DNA of 64,000 nucleotides from NCBI GenBank assembly GCA_037893225.1, contig JAZGUH010000775.1:248001-312000 (forward strand). Direction: 5' to 3'. The position numbers and the translations under genes are program-made. The DNA comes from Hippasteria phrygiana. Its lineage: Eukaryota > Echinodermata > Asteroidea > Valvatida > Goniasteridae. The notes beneath the pieces were generated by a model. That model ran no database searches, was not told the DNA's origin, and worked only from the letters and a program-made list of their open reading frames with translations. Shown here piece by piece: positions 24,139-38,400 of the stretch. The stretch's first letter is position 1; each line of letters starts with the position of its first letter.

Positions 24139-24979
24139 TTAACCTCTTGAATAGGGACGACGGCCATGGCTGCAGTTTGAAAAAGACCACCTGGCCGGTT
24201 GTGGTCTATATGTGCATTCCTGTGCATACTCAAGCCATTGTTTTCATATTGTTTGTGTTACGCACGGCTCCACAAGTCCATCTTGGCATACCCATACCCA
24301 ATCAACAACAGACAGACAGAAATGGGTTACATATTGCATGCGGATGAATTAATCCGAGACAGAACTCCAGGTGTATACTTCGTGACGTGGACAGCTGAAG
24401 TAAAAGTATTAAAGCTCAATAAGAGAAACATTTAGGTTCCACTCACCCTGTACAGGCAAAAGTGCAATGTCATTAAATTTAACTTTTAGTGAAATAAAAC
24501 TTATCGGTGTCTAAATAAAAAAAAACGAGTTATCAGGTGCCTTGGGTATTAATTTATATTTAAATACATTAATCAATTAAAATCTCATCAGCCACACAAC
24601 GTGTTTGTACAAATAGGTAGGTTCACTTTTAATTACTAAATTTGTACAAATGTTTTGGTGGAGCAAATTCTGCCATTAAGATTTACCTCTTCATTAAGGT
24701 TTATCAACGCCGACAATATCGTATCAAAACATCTGAAAAAGTTTAGAATGGAGAAAAGCACCGCAGAAGTTTAGAAGATGAGATATTTTAGGGAGCGTCT
24801 GAAAACTTGGGATCCCACTTGCAGTTTAAAGAGGATGTCAATTGCTGTGAAAAATCTGCGTCATTTTGAAGTTGTACGTATATATTCAGGTGTATTACAA
24901 TTAAACAGGCAATCATTTCTGCCATGAAATAAAATGTCTGCCAAATAAAAATATTTTCGTCAAAGTGAACAAAGAAAAC

Positions 24980-25095
24980 TGCCAGGAGTGGGATTCGAGC
25001 CTGCGACCTCCGGGTTACCGTACCGGCGCTCTACCAACTGAGCTGTCTTGCCCTATGTTGGCGGTCTCCCAAATTGTCAGTATCTTTGTTCGGGT
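24980..25095 (-). repeat. tRNA-like SINE-type repeat, second copy
   Basis: The minus-strand head has A-box GCTCAGTTGGTAGAGCG and B-box GGCTCGAATCC. It shares flanks with 11529-11650. The tRNA-like fold is better than in that copy, but the anticodon loop lacks T33. Confidence 0.6.
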
Positions 25096-25578
25096 GGGCG
25101 CTAGTCAGAAGTCATAAACCCAGAATGCCGTATAGCCAGGGATCCCGCACAATTTTTCGATGCAACCTGGGAAGCGACAATGTGGGGATCACTCAATGAG
25201 GATATGACTTTTTAACTCAAAATATGTTCGAAATAAAATCTTACTTTTGAAAAATTATTTTTCAGGATGAGACACCCCAGAAGCTTTAAATCTTGAGGAA
25301 AACAAATTGTGCAATTTAATTTCGTATGACTGCATATGACTGCAGATTAGCGGTGAATCTGGTTCATGTTGCAGTTGGTGTGGTTTACGTCGGAATGATG
25401 TTACAGTTTATGAAGATTGGAAACTCACAGAGTCTTCTCTCAACAGCGTGGGATGTGTTCCTATAATTGGAATGTATGTCAATGCGGGTGTGCATGCGAA
25501 CACGTTGGGATCAACTTGGGTATATAAAACGGAACATCTCGGACAGAATGATGACTTGACATGTTTTAAGACGCTCGC

Positions 25579-25912
25579 TTAACCCCTTTGCGGCCAGTTG
25601 ACAGCCATAGCCGTGGTTTGAGGCGAGACCACTGGGCTGGTAGACATGTATAGCCGCATTCCTGCACATACACAATCTATTCATTATTCAACTATATTGT
25701 TCTTGAATGGGAGTGCAATAAATAGATGGAGCTTTTTCAAACAAAGCTTTCATTCCCACAAAAGGGGGGGGGGGCTCCGCTTTTGATGAATAGGGGCATG
25801 ACTGTTCAGTGTGGCGCCTATTGTTTACATTTACACTTGTCTGGACAGTCCTTTCAATGATAGCTTAAGCATACCAGCACCTCCTCCATAACAGCTGACC
25901 GCAAGGGGTTAA
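25579..25912. mobile_element. long M3-like element, TTAA-flanked
   Basis: TTAACCCCTTTGCGG at the left and CCGCAAGGGGTTAA at the right, about 334 bp. The inner GACAGCCATAGCCGTGG and GCATTCCTGCACATAC relate it to the repeat at 24139-24260. Confidence 0.65.
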
Positions 25913-26246
25913 TCAAATAAAACCTCATTTCGCACCATGTTTAGCATTACACACACAAGTAACAAGGAAAAAACATCCTTTTGTTGACAACATGTCCAAG
26001 TTTTAAGAGCAGGGCCCCATTCCAAGGAGCCGCTAAGCAGAGCATATTGATTAGCTAATTTACACGCTAAGCAAAAATCTGCAGAGCACCAGTCACAAGC
26101 CATATACATCACATACAACTTTGGCCGGTTACCCATTTCTGCTCAGCAAATCCTATTTTGTACTTAGCAGCCCCATGAAATTTGGTGCCGCCCACTCTTC
26201 TGTTACTGTATCCGAATTTAATCAAATATTGAAACCGTTTAACCCT

Positions 26247-26411
26247 TTACCCTCGGTGAGTTGTCCCATCGCTAAACTCCATCTGCTTGAGGGTGCTGAG
26301 GTCCTTGGCAATCAGGGCTGATATATCCCGGGCCGTCTTGATTTTGGCCTCGGCATACAGGACGAGCGCTTTTTGGAACTCGATGACCCGCTGTTGGTGG
26401 AATTTGGTTAT
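26247..26411 (-). CDS. SNX terminal coding exon 10
   Basis: 54 codons then TAA at 26249-26247, acceptor CTCCCGCAG. Encodes ITKFHQQRVIEFQKALVLYA then EAKIKTARDISALIAKDL, the C-terminal BAR helix, with a short tail SDGTTHRG. Confidence 0.9.
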   Translation of the reverse strand: MTKFHQQRVIEFQKALVLYAEAKIKTARDISALIAKDLSTLKQMEFSDGTTHRG

Positions 26412-29400
26412 CTGCGGGAGACAAAGGGTACGAGAGTACAGTGACTTGTACAGCGGTGGTTCCCTTGCCAACTACTGCATTGTGCCGGGTTCGAAACCAA
26501 CCAATTCAATTATTTGTAATGCCACAATAGCTTGATTATGTACATGTATAAGCCTATAAGCCAAGCCTATAAGCCAACCCCCACCCAACCCCAGTCCCGA
26601 CCCCCACCCATCCCCAGACCCACCCCCACCCAACCCCAGTCCCAACCCCAACCCCAGTCCCAGTCCCAGTCCCAGTCCCAGTCCCAACCCCAACCCCAAC
26701 CCCAACCCCAGTCCCAGTCCCAGTCCCAGTCCCAGTCCCAGTCCCAACCCCAGTCCCAACCCAAACCCCAGTCCCAACCCCAACCCGAACCCCAGTCCCA
26801 ACCCCAACCCAACACCCAGTCCCAACCCCCAGCCCCGTCCCAACCTGTCCCGTCCCAACCCAACCCAACCCAACCCACATATCAATTAATTCAAAGTCAC
26901 AGCAGCTGGTACAGCCTAATAATATCAGAAGATGGCAAAGTGATCAAATGTTCAGGGGGCTTACATGGAAACATGTGGTTCTGTTTCAGGACTGGGACAG
27001 GAGTTGGACATACAGAGGTAAAAAATACCGAGTAGAGATATGCCTACAAATATGCCATTTATCGGCTAAAGTCGAGTTCGCATTGGACTAACAATTGTAA
27101 AAAGTTACCGTGCGTAATTGTTAACCCCTTGCATATGGATGACGCCTGTGGGCGCAAAAAAAACAGTGCCACCAGGCCGGATGACGCCACTGGCCGCTGT
27201 TTGTGCCGTTTCAATCCATTATTGAATTATGTTTATGATACGCTTGACTGCACAAACACATTGTAGCGGTTCGATTTGGCCGCCAGAACCGCTGCGACAC
27301 CCCGACGTCTCCCGTAAAATACCGTGCCCAAGGGGTTAACATTCCACTGTGGGTTATTCTTCCGTGCGTCTGCACTTGGATTACACTGCTCGCGGAAAAG
27401 TCCTTGGCCACGTAAACTTTGCAGTGGTCAAAATGCACGTTTGACATTTACAGTGGCTGTCCACACTGGACTTTCAGCGACGTAAAACTGGCCACGTCAC
27501 TCTTCCGCTGCACAGTTGGCCCTGTAAAGGTTCCCGCTGCGGAAACGGACAACCGGCGATCGACACTTGACAATTTGGAAGGTTTACCGGCTGTCCGCAC
27601 TGGACTTAATTTGGTAAAGTTGAAAGCAGTCTCCGTATGTTTTACAACAACAAAAAGTCCAGTGCGGACACGGCTTTATGATCTGTATTGAATTAAACAT
27701 GACTTGATGTGCCTACCTCTTTCTTGGCAATCTCTGATATAGCATTGAACTCTCTCTCTCGCTTGTCTTTCATCTCCTCGGCCTGATGGATAAATAAATC
27801 AACAGTTACTAGCACCACTTTAAAGAAAAGTGAGGACGATGCTTAGACCTTTTTTTAATAAGGATTCAGCTGCTTTTCTCTTGACATGGGAAAGAAAAAG
27901 AGTGTTCAGAGTGGCATGTCTTCGCAAAATGCTGAAAATGTGACAATATGAGACTAAACCAAGTTGTTAGCTAGATACAGAAATGATTGAACGTAGCACT
28001 ATAAAGACTAACTGAAATTCAAATGATGACATCTATTTTCATTTTACTTAGTCTTTAAAGTGCTAGCTTCAATATTTATTATTAGAGACTGTGAATGTGC
28101 CCTTAATAACATCCACCAGAAAAAGGTGATAAATGTGTCCGATAAATAAAGGAATACAGTGTCTTCAAACAGCTGATCATTATTAAAACCTTAACTCCCT
28201 ACATCATTTTTCCTCCAAGTAACCTGAATCCTGCAACATCCTCTGATTTCAAAGTGTTCAAGCTGCATGTAACCTGAATCCTCCAAAATCCTCTAGGGGT
28301 TTTCGTTATAAACACCCCAGTATTAACCTCAATCCCCCGAAATCAACCAGCATCAGATTGGGCCTGATGACCTGGATCCTCCATTTTCCTCCAGAGGCAA
28401 AAATACTCTTATGCCCTCAATCCTGTAAAATCCTCCGATACTTCAACTTCCAAAGACCCTCAATCCTCCAAATTCCTCCATTTGGCAAAGAGGATTTTGG
28501 AGGGTTTGGGAAGGTTAGGGTTAATCTTAATTTGTTCCGAACGCCTTTTCCAAGTTTAAAACAATTTTAGGGCTAACACTTTTTGTAACTGAATTGCAGA
28601 GTTGTAGTCGAGTCCCTGCAAGTCCTTTCACAAGTCCTTTCGCAAGTCCAGTCAGAAGTCCTTTCATAAAGCCGGTCACAAGTAACTGGATGAACAATGA
28701 CAAAGGAATGCCTTTGTCAAAGCTCATTTGAATAGCTTGTGACTGGACTTGCAGGGACTTGTGATGGACGCGACTACATCCCTGCTGAATTGCATGCATC
28801 CAATCCCGTTCACTCTGTTCATTTGTCTTCAAAGTAGTACAAAAATGGCTCCGGGTTACGCTTTAACCAACTATTTACCGCGTCAGAACTTTGAACATCA
28901 GTGGAGAGAAAAACCCAATGCCATCTCGGGGGGTGGGGGGGGATTCAAATACACAAACTCCTGCTTCCTACATCGTAACACTCAACACCAAAACCTACAA
29001 GCTGTTGTCTGAACGTTGTCCTAATATCGGAAGTCACAAGTTTACAGATTACAATCCTAGCCCTGCTACAAAGATTTGAAGTACTCACAGCCTCCTTCTT
29101 AATGGGTTTGGCCTTCTCTAGTGACTTGGTGGCATTCTCGAATTCTAGAAGCTTACATGTCCTCACGTAGAGCATATTCTGAAAAGAGAACATGTTTATA
29201 GTAATTAGGGCTGTGCATCCAAACCTCGAGTTTAGCGGTCGGGTACCCGAGTGCCCGACCGCTAATGTCAGAAACCGGTTCCAGATTATGGAATCGAGTA
29301 CCCGTAACCAAATTAACATATTACTTGGTTATTCCTCAGACAATGAAAGAGAAAGTTATTAAATGTCATTTGTGGGGCATTTTAAAAATGAAAACCAGTG

Positions 29401-32400
29401 TACATGGAAAATAAAACAGATTAACCTCACTGTACACACTTGCATCTTGCTGCACTGATGCACCGATGTGTTAGTATTAACGTGCAAAACTTTACTAACA
29501 ATACAAACAGCAATTTCCGAGATTTAATTTTTGGGATTGGCTTTCTTTACCAGATACCCAGGTATCCATGGTTTTTCTTAAGCGGGTACCCGATTCACGT
29601 ACTACCTGTAAATGTAACGAGGTGTCATGTAGACCCCTTTTAAACTGTTGGCGGTCCAATCATTTTTTTCATAGCTATACCTTCTCCGCTTCCAAGTATC
29701 TTGCATAGTGGTCTAGGCAGAAGCCGAGTGTCTTCTCATCGTTGGCGATAAAGATGTCCACTCCATGGGAGTAATGCTCAATAGCCTTAGCAAAGTGAAG
29801 CTGCATCCTGATAAACAAAGAAGAAAATTTCCACCTGCACTCAGAAAAAGTTGCATTGTGTGAGAACGGTGCACCAAATGTTATTATAAATTTAGTGTCA
29901 AAATTGTTGAAAAAGTCAGAATGGCTCAGTGCAAAAATAAAAGGCACTTTTACGCTACCCCATCCCCCCACCCCAAAAAGGAGGGACACCACCCCACCCC
30001 CCCCCCCGACCCCCCCCCCCCCCCCCCCCCCCCCCGGCTCGTTAACCCCTTGAGCCCGGGTATTATATGGGGGCGCTGGGGTGCTATGCAGCCTTGTGCA
30101 GCCAAGCGAAATGGAAACAAGAGGCTTGTGCAGCCAAGCATAACGTACACAGTACCCCAATAATGGATTGAAAATGCAGAGATTGGTGTGATAGACGTCA
30201 ACCAGCCAGTTGGCATTTTTCAATCTGCATTCTGTGCAATTTTTCGTGCAATCGAAAAGACGATGGATACTTGTGTTCGAACAAAAGTTTGGACATACAA
30301 GACACCTGTAAGCCCTTCGCTGTCCAAATGTTTTTTTGAAGAAAAAAATGTTAATTCAGAACACGAGGATCTCTTTAAATTTGCCGGTACTCGCTATGCT
30401 TTTGCACGCATACGATGAAATGTTTCTCCTGAAAGAAACACCTTGATGTGCACATGCGCAGTTGGAATACGTTATTAACAGCTGTGACGTGGCTTACTTA
30501 TTGACATCAGACGTAGGTCCTTGCTCTACCGCCATGCTGGATAAGCATAGGGCTGTAGAGAGATGGTTCAAGGAAGCGGAGAATCCTGCAAGGGGAGTTA
30601 TGAAACACAAGATGAGAATTTATGTGTTACATTGAAAAATTGAAACAAATGTTCAGTATACTGGTTATTTGGTAAAAACAAAATAGTTGCGTTGCCCTCC
30701 GCGACCGACCCTAAAAGTCACCAAATTCCAGTCATGTTTTTTTTTGTTTTTTTTTTAAATTGAAAAAATGTTTAAAATCTCACCTTTTCCCGCAAAAATT
30801 AGCAAGTTTTATTAAAATCATTGTCTTTAACCCTCCTACTATTATTACTATCACAGCCTATCAAAAAATCTACCCACCAACTCTCACAGCTTGTGTGTGT
30901 TTCAACCTGTCACTTGACAGGTTTTGATATATAGGGTAGTTTGGCTCCATTTTGGCCATGAGAGACGGAGGGTTAAAGACAGCTATGACGGCACAATTTT
31001 GCCATCTCACTTTTAAATAAGCTTACTTTTTGCCTCCAGACTTTGAGTTACACGACATGTAGTATTGGTTTCATGAATAGTGAAAAAACAAAAAAATTGA
31101 CCAACCGACCCTCCCTCCCGATTTTTCCATTTAAGGGCAACACACGTTGTTTTTGATTTTTTTTTGACTAATATATGTATCAGGGCTGTAGTTCAGTCCT
31201 GATCTGTGAAAAAGTACACCAAGTCCATTAGGGTTCCAGAACTAAAACAACGGGGGTTCGAATCCCGCCCGAGTAAGCCGGTGAATTTTTTCACACAGGC
31301 TCTCGGAAAGCACTGAGTATACAGTGCTTCATAATTACGTCGGGATAGGGCAAAAGAGAAAATATCTATGTTCTAATTTAAAACAACAAGCTGAAATCTG
31401 GACTTGACTAGAGCACTGACTCTAATGTATACTCCAAGCTGAATTCTAAAGTTCTCATTATAATATTACATTGTATTGGAATCATGATTGGACTTGGCCT
31501 AGTTTAGACTCACCGAGTCCAAGTACGACTCTAGAACCATAATGATATTTAATTAAAAGTCCTTTAGAATCCAGTTTCAAGTCTTCACCACAACAAAATA
31601 TGAAATCGAGACACACCGACCAGGCATGGTCACTTACTCTCGGAATGGTTGAGCATGTTGTTGAAGTTTAGGCTGGTGTCCGTCATGATCTTGACCACTT
31701 CGTTGACGATGCTGCGCTCCTTCTGGAAGGAGGGGTCTAGGTCCTGGTGGCCCCCCTTCCGTACCTCCCCGACGGCCTTGGACAGGTTGGTCAGAAGAGA
31801 CTTCTTGACCTTGGCCCGTACTGGTGGCTGGCAGAACGAAAGGAGACAAATTTGACTTTTTGCTTGTATTGGAAAGCATTCCTGGCTCGTCATTTTGAAG
31901 AATTATCTGCATGAAATATATTTTGATGTGATTTCGATTTCAGTGGGCTTTAAAACGTGCGCGAAGAAGCTTCTGTGAATATATCCAGCTTACTTCTGTC
32001 TCTGTGAGAAACTTTCCCAGCGATTCGTTCTTTCCGAGGAAGCTATGTCGAATGACTAGTTGCAAGTATTTCTCCAGCGCGTAGCAATCCTTGTGGAACT
32101 CATCACCTGAGAAAAAGGCAAATAATTTCCATTTATACACATACGTGACATATGTGAACCGCTCTGCAAAAAAGGGCACTTATGTTGCAAAATTTGAAAA
32201 TATTATATTAAGCTGGAAAGGCCATTTTATAAGCTTTCATATGGTATATGTCTGAGGTGTGTAGCATTTGGAAATTTGCATGTTTGTTTCCAGGAATTTC
32301 TTGAAATGACTTAAGGAGAAACAAGCCATTTAAAAAAAACAAAAAGCAAAGCAATAGATGGAAGCACTCGACAAAAACACATTCTTTTTCCAACTTTATT

Positions 32401-35400
32401 CACTGAAATCAAAGATTTGGGTTATGAAATAGAATAATATAGGTATCAAAGATGCACAAAATTCCCTCCCTTCAAAATCACTTGTTTGAAGAATTGTTCA
32501 CCCTCTTTACATTGAACGGCCCATAACTCGTAAAAGCATACAGCGACTTATGTGCCCTTTTTGCAGAGTGGGTCACATATATACAATGAAAATCTCATCA
32601 TTACTTTTGTGAAATACATTATGTATAGAACAACTTCTATATTTAAATGTTGTTCATTAAACCGTAACCCTGCTGAATCCAACAAAATCCAACAATGGTG
32701 AAAACAAATGTGTAATTTGTTGGATTTTAGCTGTCAACACAAGCTACATGGTGTGTTCATATTTAGCAGGGCGGAAGCTAAATATACCTGCTGGATTTTG
32801 TCATATCAGGAAGGTGGAAGCAGACTTCAAGTAAAATTTCAGTTGGATTTCGTGGGATTTGGCAGGGCTCATACAAACACCTATTTTTGGTTGGATTCAG
32901 CAGGGTAGCTGCACAATGTCTATTAAAAAAAAAAAAGCTGGTGTGCAGGTGGTACGTACGCACTGCAGAATCCAACACAATTTGCTGTTGGGATTTTGTT
33001 GTATTTAGCAGGCTTCTCATTTCAGTTTTGTTGGAAATTGTTAGATTTAGCAGGGCCATATGAAAAACATTGAAGGGCTTAGAGTTAATTTTGTTTGTTT
33101 AGTTGCGGTCAAAAGTTTACAGCATCAGTTTGTCTTGCAAACAAATTCCCAATTTACTCCAAAGCTGTGCGCCAAATCCAAGTGATTATACATGCAAGAT
33201 TTTATTGATATACCGAGAATTGATGGTAGAAAAATTGCAGAACGTGTGGTGCTCAACCAATTCGATCGATTCACTACTCGGTGCGCCGCCAGCGGCAACC
33301 GGGGAGCGGCCAAATAACGCAGTGCATCATGGGAAAAAGTCGACATCGCAAAACCGGAAGTGGGTATCGCTAATGCATCAACCGTACTTCTTACACCCCT
33401 TCTCCAATAGATCTATCAACTCCTCTCTCTTCTTTCCCGCATAAGGTATTCCCTGATAGTTAAAAATTGCTTTAACTCATTGACTCGTATTCGCGCGAAA
33501 TTAATACAGTAGTACTGTCCACCATCTAATAAAACCCGATAGACACGACGTCGACCCCGAAAGTGGGAAATTGGCCTTTCCCGGCTTGCCGCTGGTGGCG
33601 CAGTGAGTTGTGAATCGACCGAATTGAGTTACTTTGCCCTATTGGCACATATATGTGACCTGTTAGCACAAAATAGGCGTAAAGTAGCAACATTAGAAAA
33701 TCAAGATTATGGAACTTCCTGAAAGTACAGGTTAAGAGCTTTAATTTGATACATTGTGTGTTGTGGTATCTCATTCCTAGCCCCCGATACCGTCACTATT
33801 TTTAGAGTTATCAGAGTCTCGACCCCTCCTTTTGAGAAAATGAAGCTCAAAGTTTGTGATCTGTGCACATTTTATCCCCAGTTCAAAAAGGAATTCCCCT
33901 TAAAAAAATATGTTTAAATCGATTCAGTTAAAAAGCTTTGGGATATGATAGAATTGGTTTTTCTTTAACCCTAACCTTCCCAAATCCTCAAAAATCCTCT
34001 TTGCAAAATGGAGGAATTTGGAGGATTGAGGGCACTTGGAAGTTGATGCATTGGAGGATTTTGCAGGATTGAGGTTACCAGGGGTTTTTGCCCCTGCAGG
34101 AATATGGAGGATCCAGGTTATCAGGCTCAATGTGATACATGAGGATTTTGGAGGATTGAGGTTACTAGGGGTATGCAAAAATAACCTAGAGGATTCATGC
34201 TATGATCCCCATAAGAGGATTTTGGAGGATTCAGGTTATATGGAGTTTTAACACTTTGAAATCAGAGGATGTTGGAGGATTCAGGTTACATGCGGGGAAA
34301 ATGATGTAGGGAGTTGGGGTTAATATACAGTTGTTAAAATCCAAAAATTGACTTTTTAGTGAAAAATTGTTGTTTCTGCTTATAACTTGAAACCATAGTG
34401 CGACTTTAAGCTCATTTTGTGGTGGAAAGTCACATACATAATACATTGTGCAAGAAAGAAAAATTATGTGTGTGCATGTACGTGTATATCCCTTGTCCTG
34501 TGGGAAAAGGAGTATCTTGATTTTTGAAGCAGTACACAATGATTACAACGGAGGGTGGAATTTGGGGTCAGCTTTTTTTTGGACAAATCACAAACAATTT
34601 CAGGCTTTCAAGCAGACCCAGGTGAAAAAGTAGGAGAATAGTAGGATCAACATTTATTTAAATGTGGATAAAAAAGTGGACAAAAATAGGACTTTTTCGG
34701 GCAAAATCAGGACTTTTGCGGGCTTTCAGGAGTAGTTTTCTTTGATAATCACCCATGTCCACAGCATCACAAGCCTCACTTGGCATGTTCTGTACTCACA
34801 ACACTTGTGCTCCATCCTCAACTAAAGCTCTTGGAAGTCAAGTTGCAGTACTCCTGCACCCAAGCCCTTCATTGTGCGATTTTCTTAGACAGTGTGTAAC
34901 ACTTATGAAGAATATTCAATGCAATTCCTTTTTCTTTTTTTTTAGTTGCAGGACAAAAAAAGGAGGAAATTCAAGAACAAAGTAGGAAAAGTAGGAGCAA
35001 AGTCAAAAAAAAAAAAATTTGGGAAAAAGTAGGACAAAGTCTGAATAGTTAAAAGCCTGCAGTTCTGAACCCCCAGAGTGGCTTGCGCCGGCATCCGAAC
35101 CTCCTCACCACACTGACCTTTGACCTTTGTATCCGAGCCCAACACTGTCTTTGACTTGGCTGCAGCGTCTGCTGCCGATGCTATAGGCCTTGAAGGTAAC
35201 GGCGGCATCTGGAGTAAAGCAACAAATTATACATGAGTTCCAAAACTCTACGGGGATGGACGATGGGAGAACAGAGAGGGGGCGAGAACACTTTATCCTC
35301 CATGGCGTACCACACGCTGCCATCCATATTTGTTGTGGCTGTTATATTTTCAACATCTCTACCCCTTTCCGTCTTACAGAATGAGATCATCACTAAATAA

Positions 35401-38400
35401 TCATCGGTCTTTCCGTCTTTTCCTCGGCCGGTAGTCTGCGTCTTGCCGTGTCGTGTGCTGTCGACATTTCTGTGAGGATATGGAAACTGGTCTGAAGTGT
35501 TAGGAGCACACAAACAGGTCGTGGAGTTAAGGAGGTGTCTACACTACTTACGATGATTCCGCTGCTATCTGTGTCCGTTGCCAGGCAATGTTGGAGCCAT
35601 TCAAAGTCTTCATAGACACGCTGCACAGTTGTTTCCTGACCGCTCTCCTCCAACTGAAATAGTGCAAGAATCCAAAAGATATCTTTTAAAAACCCTAACC
35701 CTGCCAGACGCAGCACAGTGCATCTGTTTTGACAGCTCCACTTTGCTGGACTCTCCACACAAGTCAATGTAGACAAAGTATGCAATCTGATGCGTCTGGC
35801 AGGGTTCTAGCAAACATGCCCTGGATGGTTAGGGGTTTACGCCACGCACTCTAGTCGAGGTCAGTTTAACCTCAAGTGAAAAACTAAACTACAACTTACA
35901 AAAAATTCAAAAATATGAAACCATTAATCATAACAGTCTTCCAATATTAACATGATTTCGCATGCACCCTAGAGGGTTTAAGGTTAACCCTAACAGTGCC
36001 GGGGGCTAGGGACTGGATCAGCCCACAGCGCCCTCTACTGACCATGTAGAAAAGATCATGTGACTGTGTGCAGCCCCTATTTACAGAGAGATTGATCGAG
36101 ATGTACACATACAGATTGTGCACATACACGTTCCTGTAGGTCGAGGCTTATGGGGGTACTCACACAATGGGAACAATGGTACCCCACAAGCTGGCCTTTG
36201 TGCAACAGCACCCCACAGGTAAAGTTGTAAAGATTAGGGACAATGGGAGCACAATGCAAGTACCCCACAAACCCAGAGTATGAGTTTGTGTGGGTATGTA
36301 AATACCGGCAATCGTGGACTAGGGACAAAAGAGTTAGGGTCCACGATTGTACAAAACATATGGGAGGCCTTCGGAAAAAGTTAAAAGTACAAACAAAAGA
36401 GGGACAATAGGAGGTCCGCGATTGCCCGTATTTACACACTTGTGTGTGAATGTGTTGGGGTATTCAAACCGCGGAAGAAAAATTAAGGAGAACAAAAGAG
36501 AACAATTTTGTCCCAGGCGCAGATCCGGGGGGGGGGGGGGGTTTGGGGGGTCGAAACAACCCCCCCCCCCCCTGCTCGTTGCCAATGTTTTTTTTATTTT
36601 ATTTTGCTTGTAGGGGCCTACGCCTTGCAAATACAGGTCATAAAAGGTTAAATGGCGCCACCAACGATGAGAAAGTGTATCAGCCCCCACCCCTTGTAAA
36701 TTTTTTTTGCAGGCAGAACATTTTGGTAGTCACTTTCCTGGGCAAATTTCAGAAACACCCCTGGATCCGCCCCTGCGTCCGCGATTCCCAGCGAACATCC
36801 GCGATTGAGATCGTGTACAAAATCTATGGGAGCCTCCTGAAAACAAAGAGGGAACAACAGGATGTCCGCGTTCGACGTTGGATATGCGTTTGAGTGTGTG
36901 TGTGTATATGTGTACCTTCCTACATACTGGTACCTGTATTACCATGACTTTACCCCCATTGATCCCTTGAAGTGTCAAAGCTGTCGGAAATCAAATATGG
37001 CCATCATTTATGGCACTTCAAACGCTGTACTTCCTACCATACAGCTATAAATGTACACACAGGACATGCAGGATGTTCCAACAGGGCACTGTAAGGGTTC
37101 AATTCAAAGCAGGGCATTGTACATCAGGCTTGGGCGATCCCATGCAGGAGTAGGCTCTACTCAACTTGCATGAACAGTTGCAAATATTTCTTAAATACAG
37201 GTCAGCACAAAATGGCAACAGATATTCCCAACTCCCCCACCACACATAATCAATTTCTTGCTAAGAATATATTCATCATTTTCAATGGTTTTTTTTTATT
37301 TCAATTTTTTTTTTTCGAATTTTTTTGACCCACTCACCCATCCCAATTTTTTATCTTAAAATACTGATTTGACATTCAATTTTTTAAAATAATGAAATGT
37401 CCAGTTCAGTGACGACGTGATGCAACTGTGGGTCTCCCCGCTTGAACATGTGCCCTGATGACTTTCTGAAAAGTTTCCATTGCTGCTGAGCGGAGGCGAA
37501 ACCATTGTCTTTGGGACTTTTGACGGCAAACAGGATGCACAGACGAAATGTTTCTCTTCTGAACATTGATTTTTCAAAAAAATTGTGCAGAGCTTTTCTT
37601 TTTTCTTTTCCTCATGAGGGAAACATGCCACTAGAGCCAAAACAGGTAACTCCACTGCCTTTTGTTGTTGACACACCAACACCTTCGCCAGCTTCTTATC
37701 TTTGTAATCCATTAGCCAAACAATTGCTTGTAATCCTAACCCTAACCCTCCAGGGTATTTTGGCTAGAAACCCTGCCAGACCCATCAGATTGCATACTTT
37801 GTCACATTGACTTGTGTGGAGAGTGCAGCAAGGTCAAGCTGTCACCATGGATGCACTGTGCTGCATCTGGCAGGGTTAGGGTTTTAAGTAAACACTTCCA
37901 GGCTGGGATTTGCTGGTGCTACTTGCAAGCAGTTATGCATGAAATGTACCATGTAAATTGTACATGTAGAATGATGCTCATAAGGCCAGCCATGAACACG
38001 CATGCTTTGGGAAAACGTAGGGCTACGTTCGTTCCCGGAAAGGAGTCCGCCATGCAGTATCAACTTCTTCATACATGTAGTACATGTAAAACAATCATCT
38101 TATCAATACCTTCAATGTGAGCTGATATATATTATTATCATTTAAACAAGTCAGTTTCCCTTGTGGATTGTTTGACGAATGATTTAAACACGACGGTTTC
38201 TGATTTTGATGCCATTAATGCAGGTTAATCATCAGCATGATTAGCCTCATATTCATCCGCGTATCACTGTGCGTACAAATCACACACATCATGAATTAAA
38301 CAGCCTCAGATTTGTTCGAGTTATTATCGTTCTCAGCTTTGCAGTGGTCGTTTTTCACGATTGAAAGTTTTTAAAGTAGTTACACGGGATATAGAATCAG

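Larger units (their letters stand above)
13792..26246. other. intergenic, repeat-rich, between IMMP2L 5' end and SNX 3' end
   Basis: About 12.5 kb without a confident gene. It contains a TU-like foldback element (15333-16428), a 1.2-kb inverted repeat (17634-18829), a possible orphan exon (19518-19629) and several MITEs. The remaining ORFs are short and unstructured. Confidence 0.5.
26412..27716 (-). other. SNX intron 9
   Basis: Holds the CCCAGT/CCAACC tandem tract (26576-26880), an M3 MITE (27121-27339) and an inverted GTCCAGTGCGGACA-type repeat around 27400-27680. No coding exon. Confidence 0.6.
27783..29088 (-). other. SNX intron 8
   Basis: Contains an M2 MITE (28191-28524) and a GTTGTAGTCGAG-type repeat (28600-28780). 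No exon seen. Confidence 0.55.
30586..31637 (-). other. SNX intron 5
   Basis: Contains the M5 repeat (30688-31155) with a nested M4 MITE (30827-30976) and a SINE-like fragment (31180-31350). No exon. Confidence 0.55.
32107..35117 (-). other. SNX intron 3
   Basis: 3.0 kb with no coding exon. Holds an AATCCAACAAAATCC-rich repeat (32662-33089), an inverted repeat (about 33258-33640) and an M2 MITE (33965-34323). Confidence 0.55.
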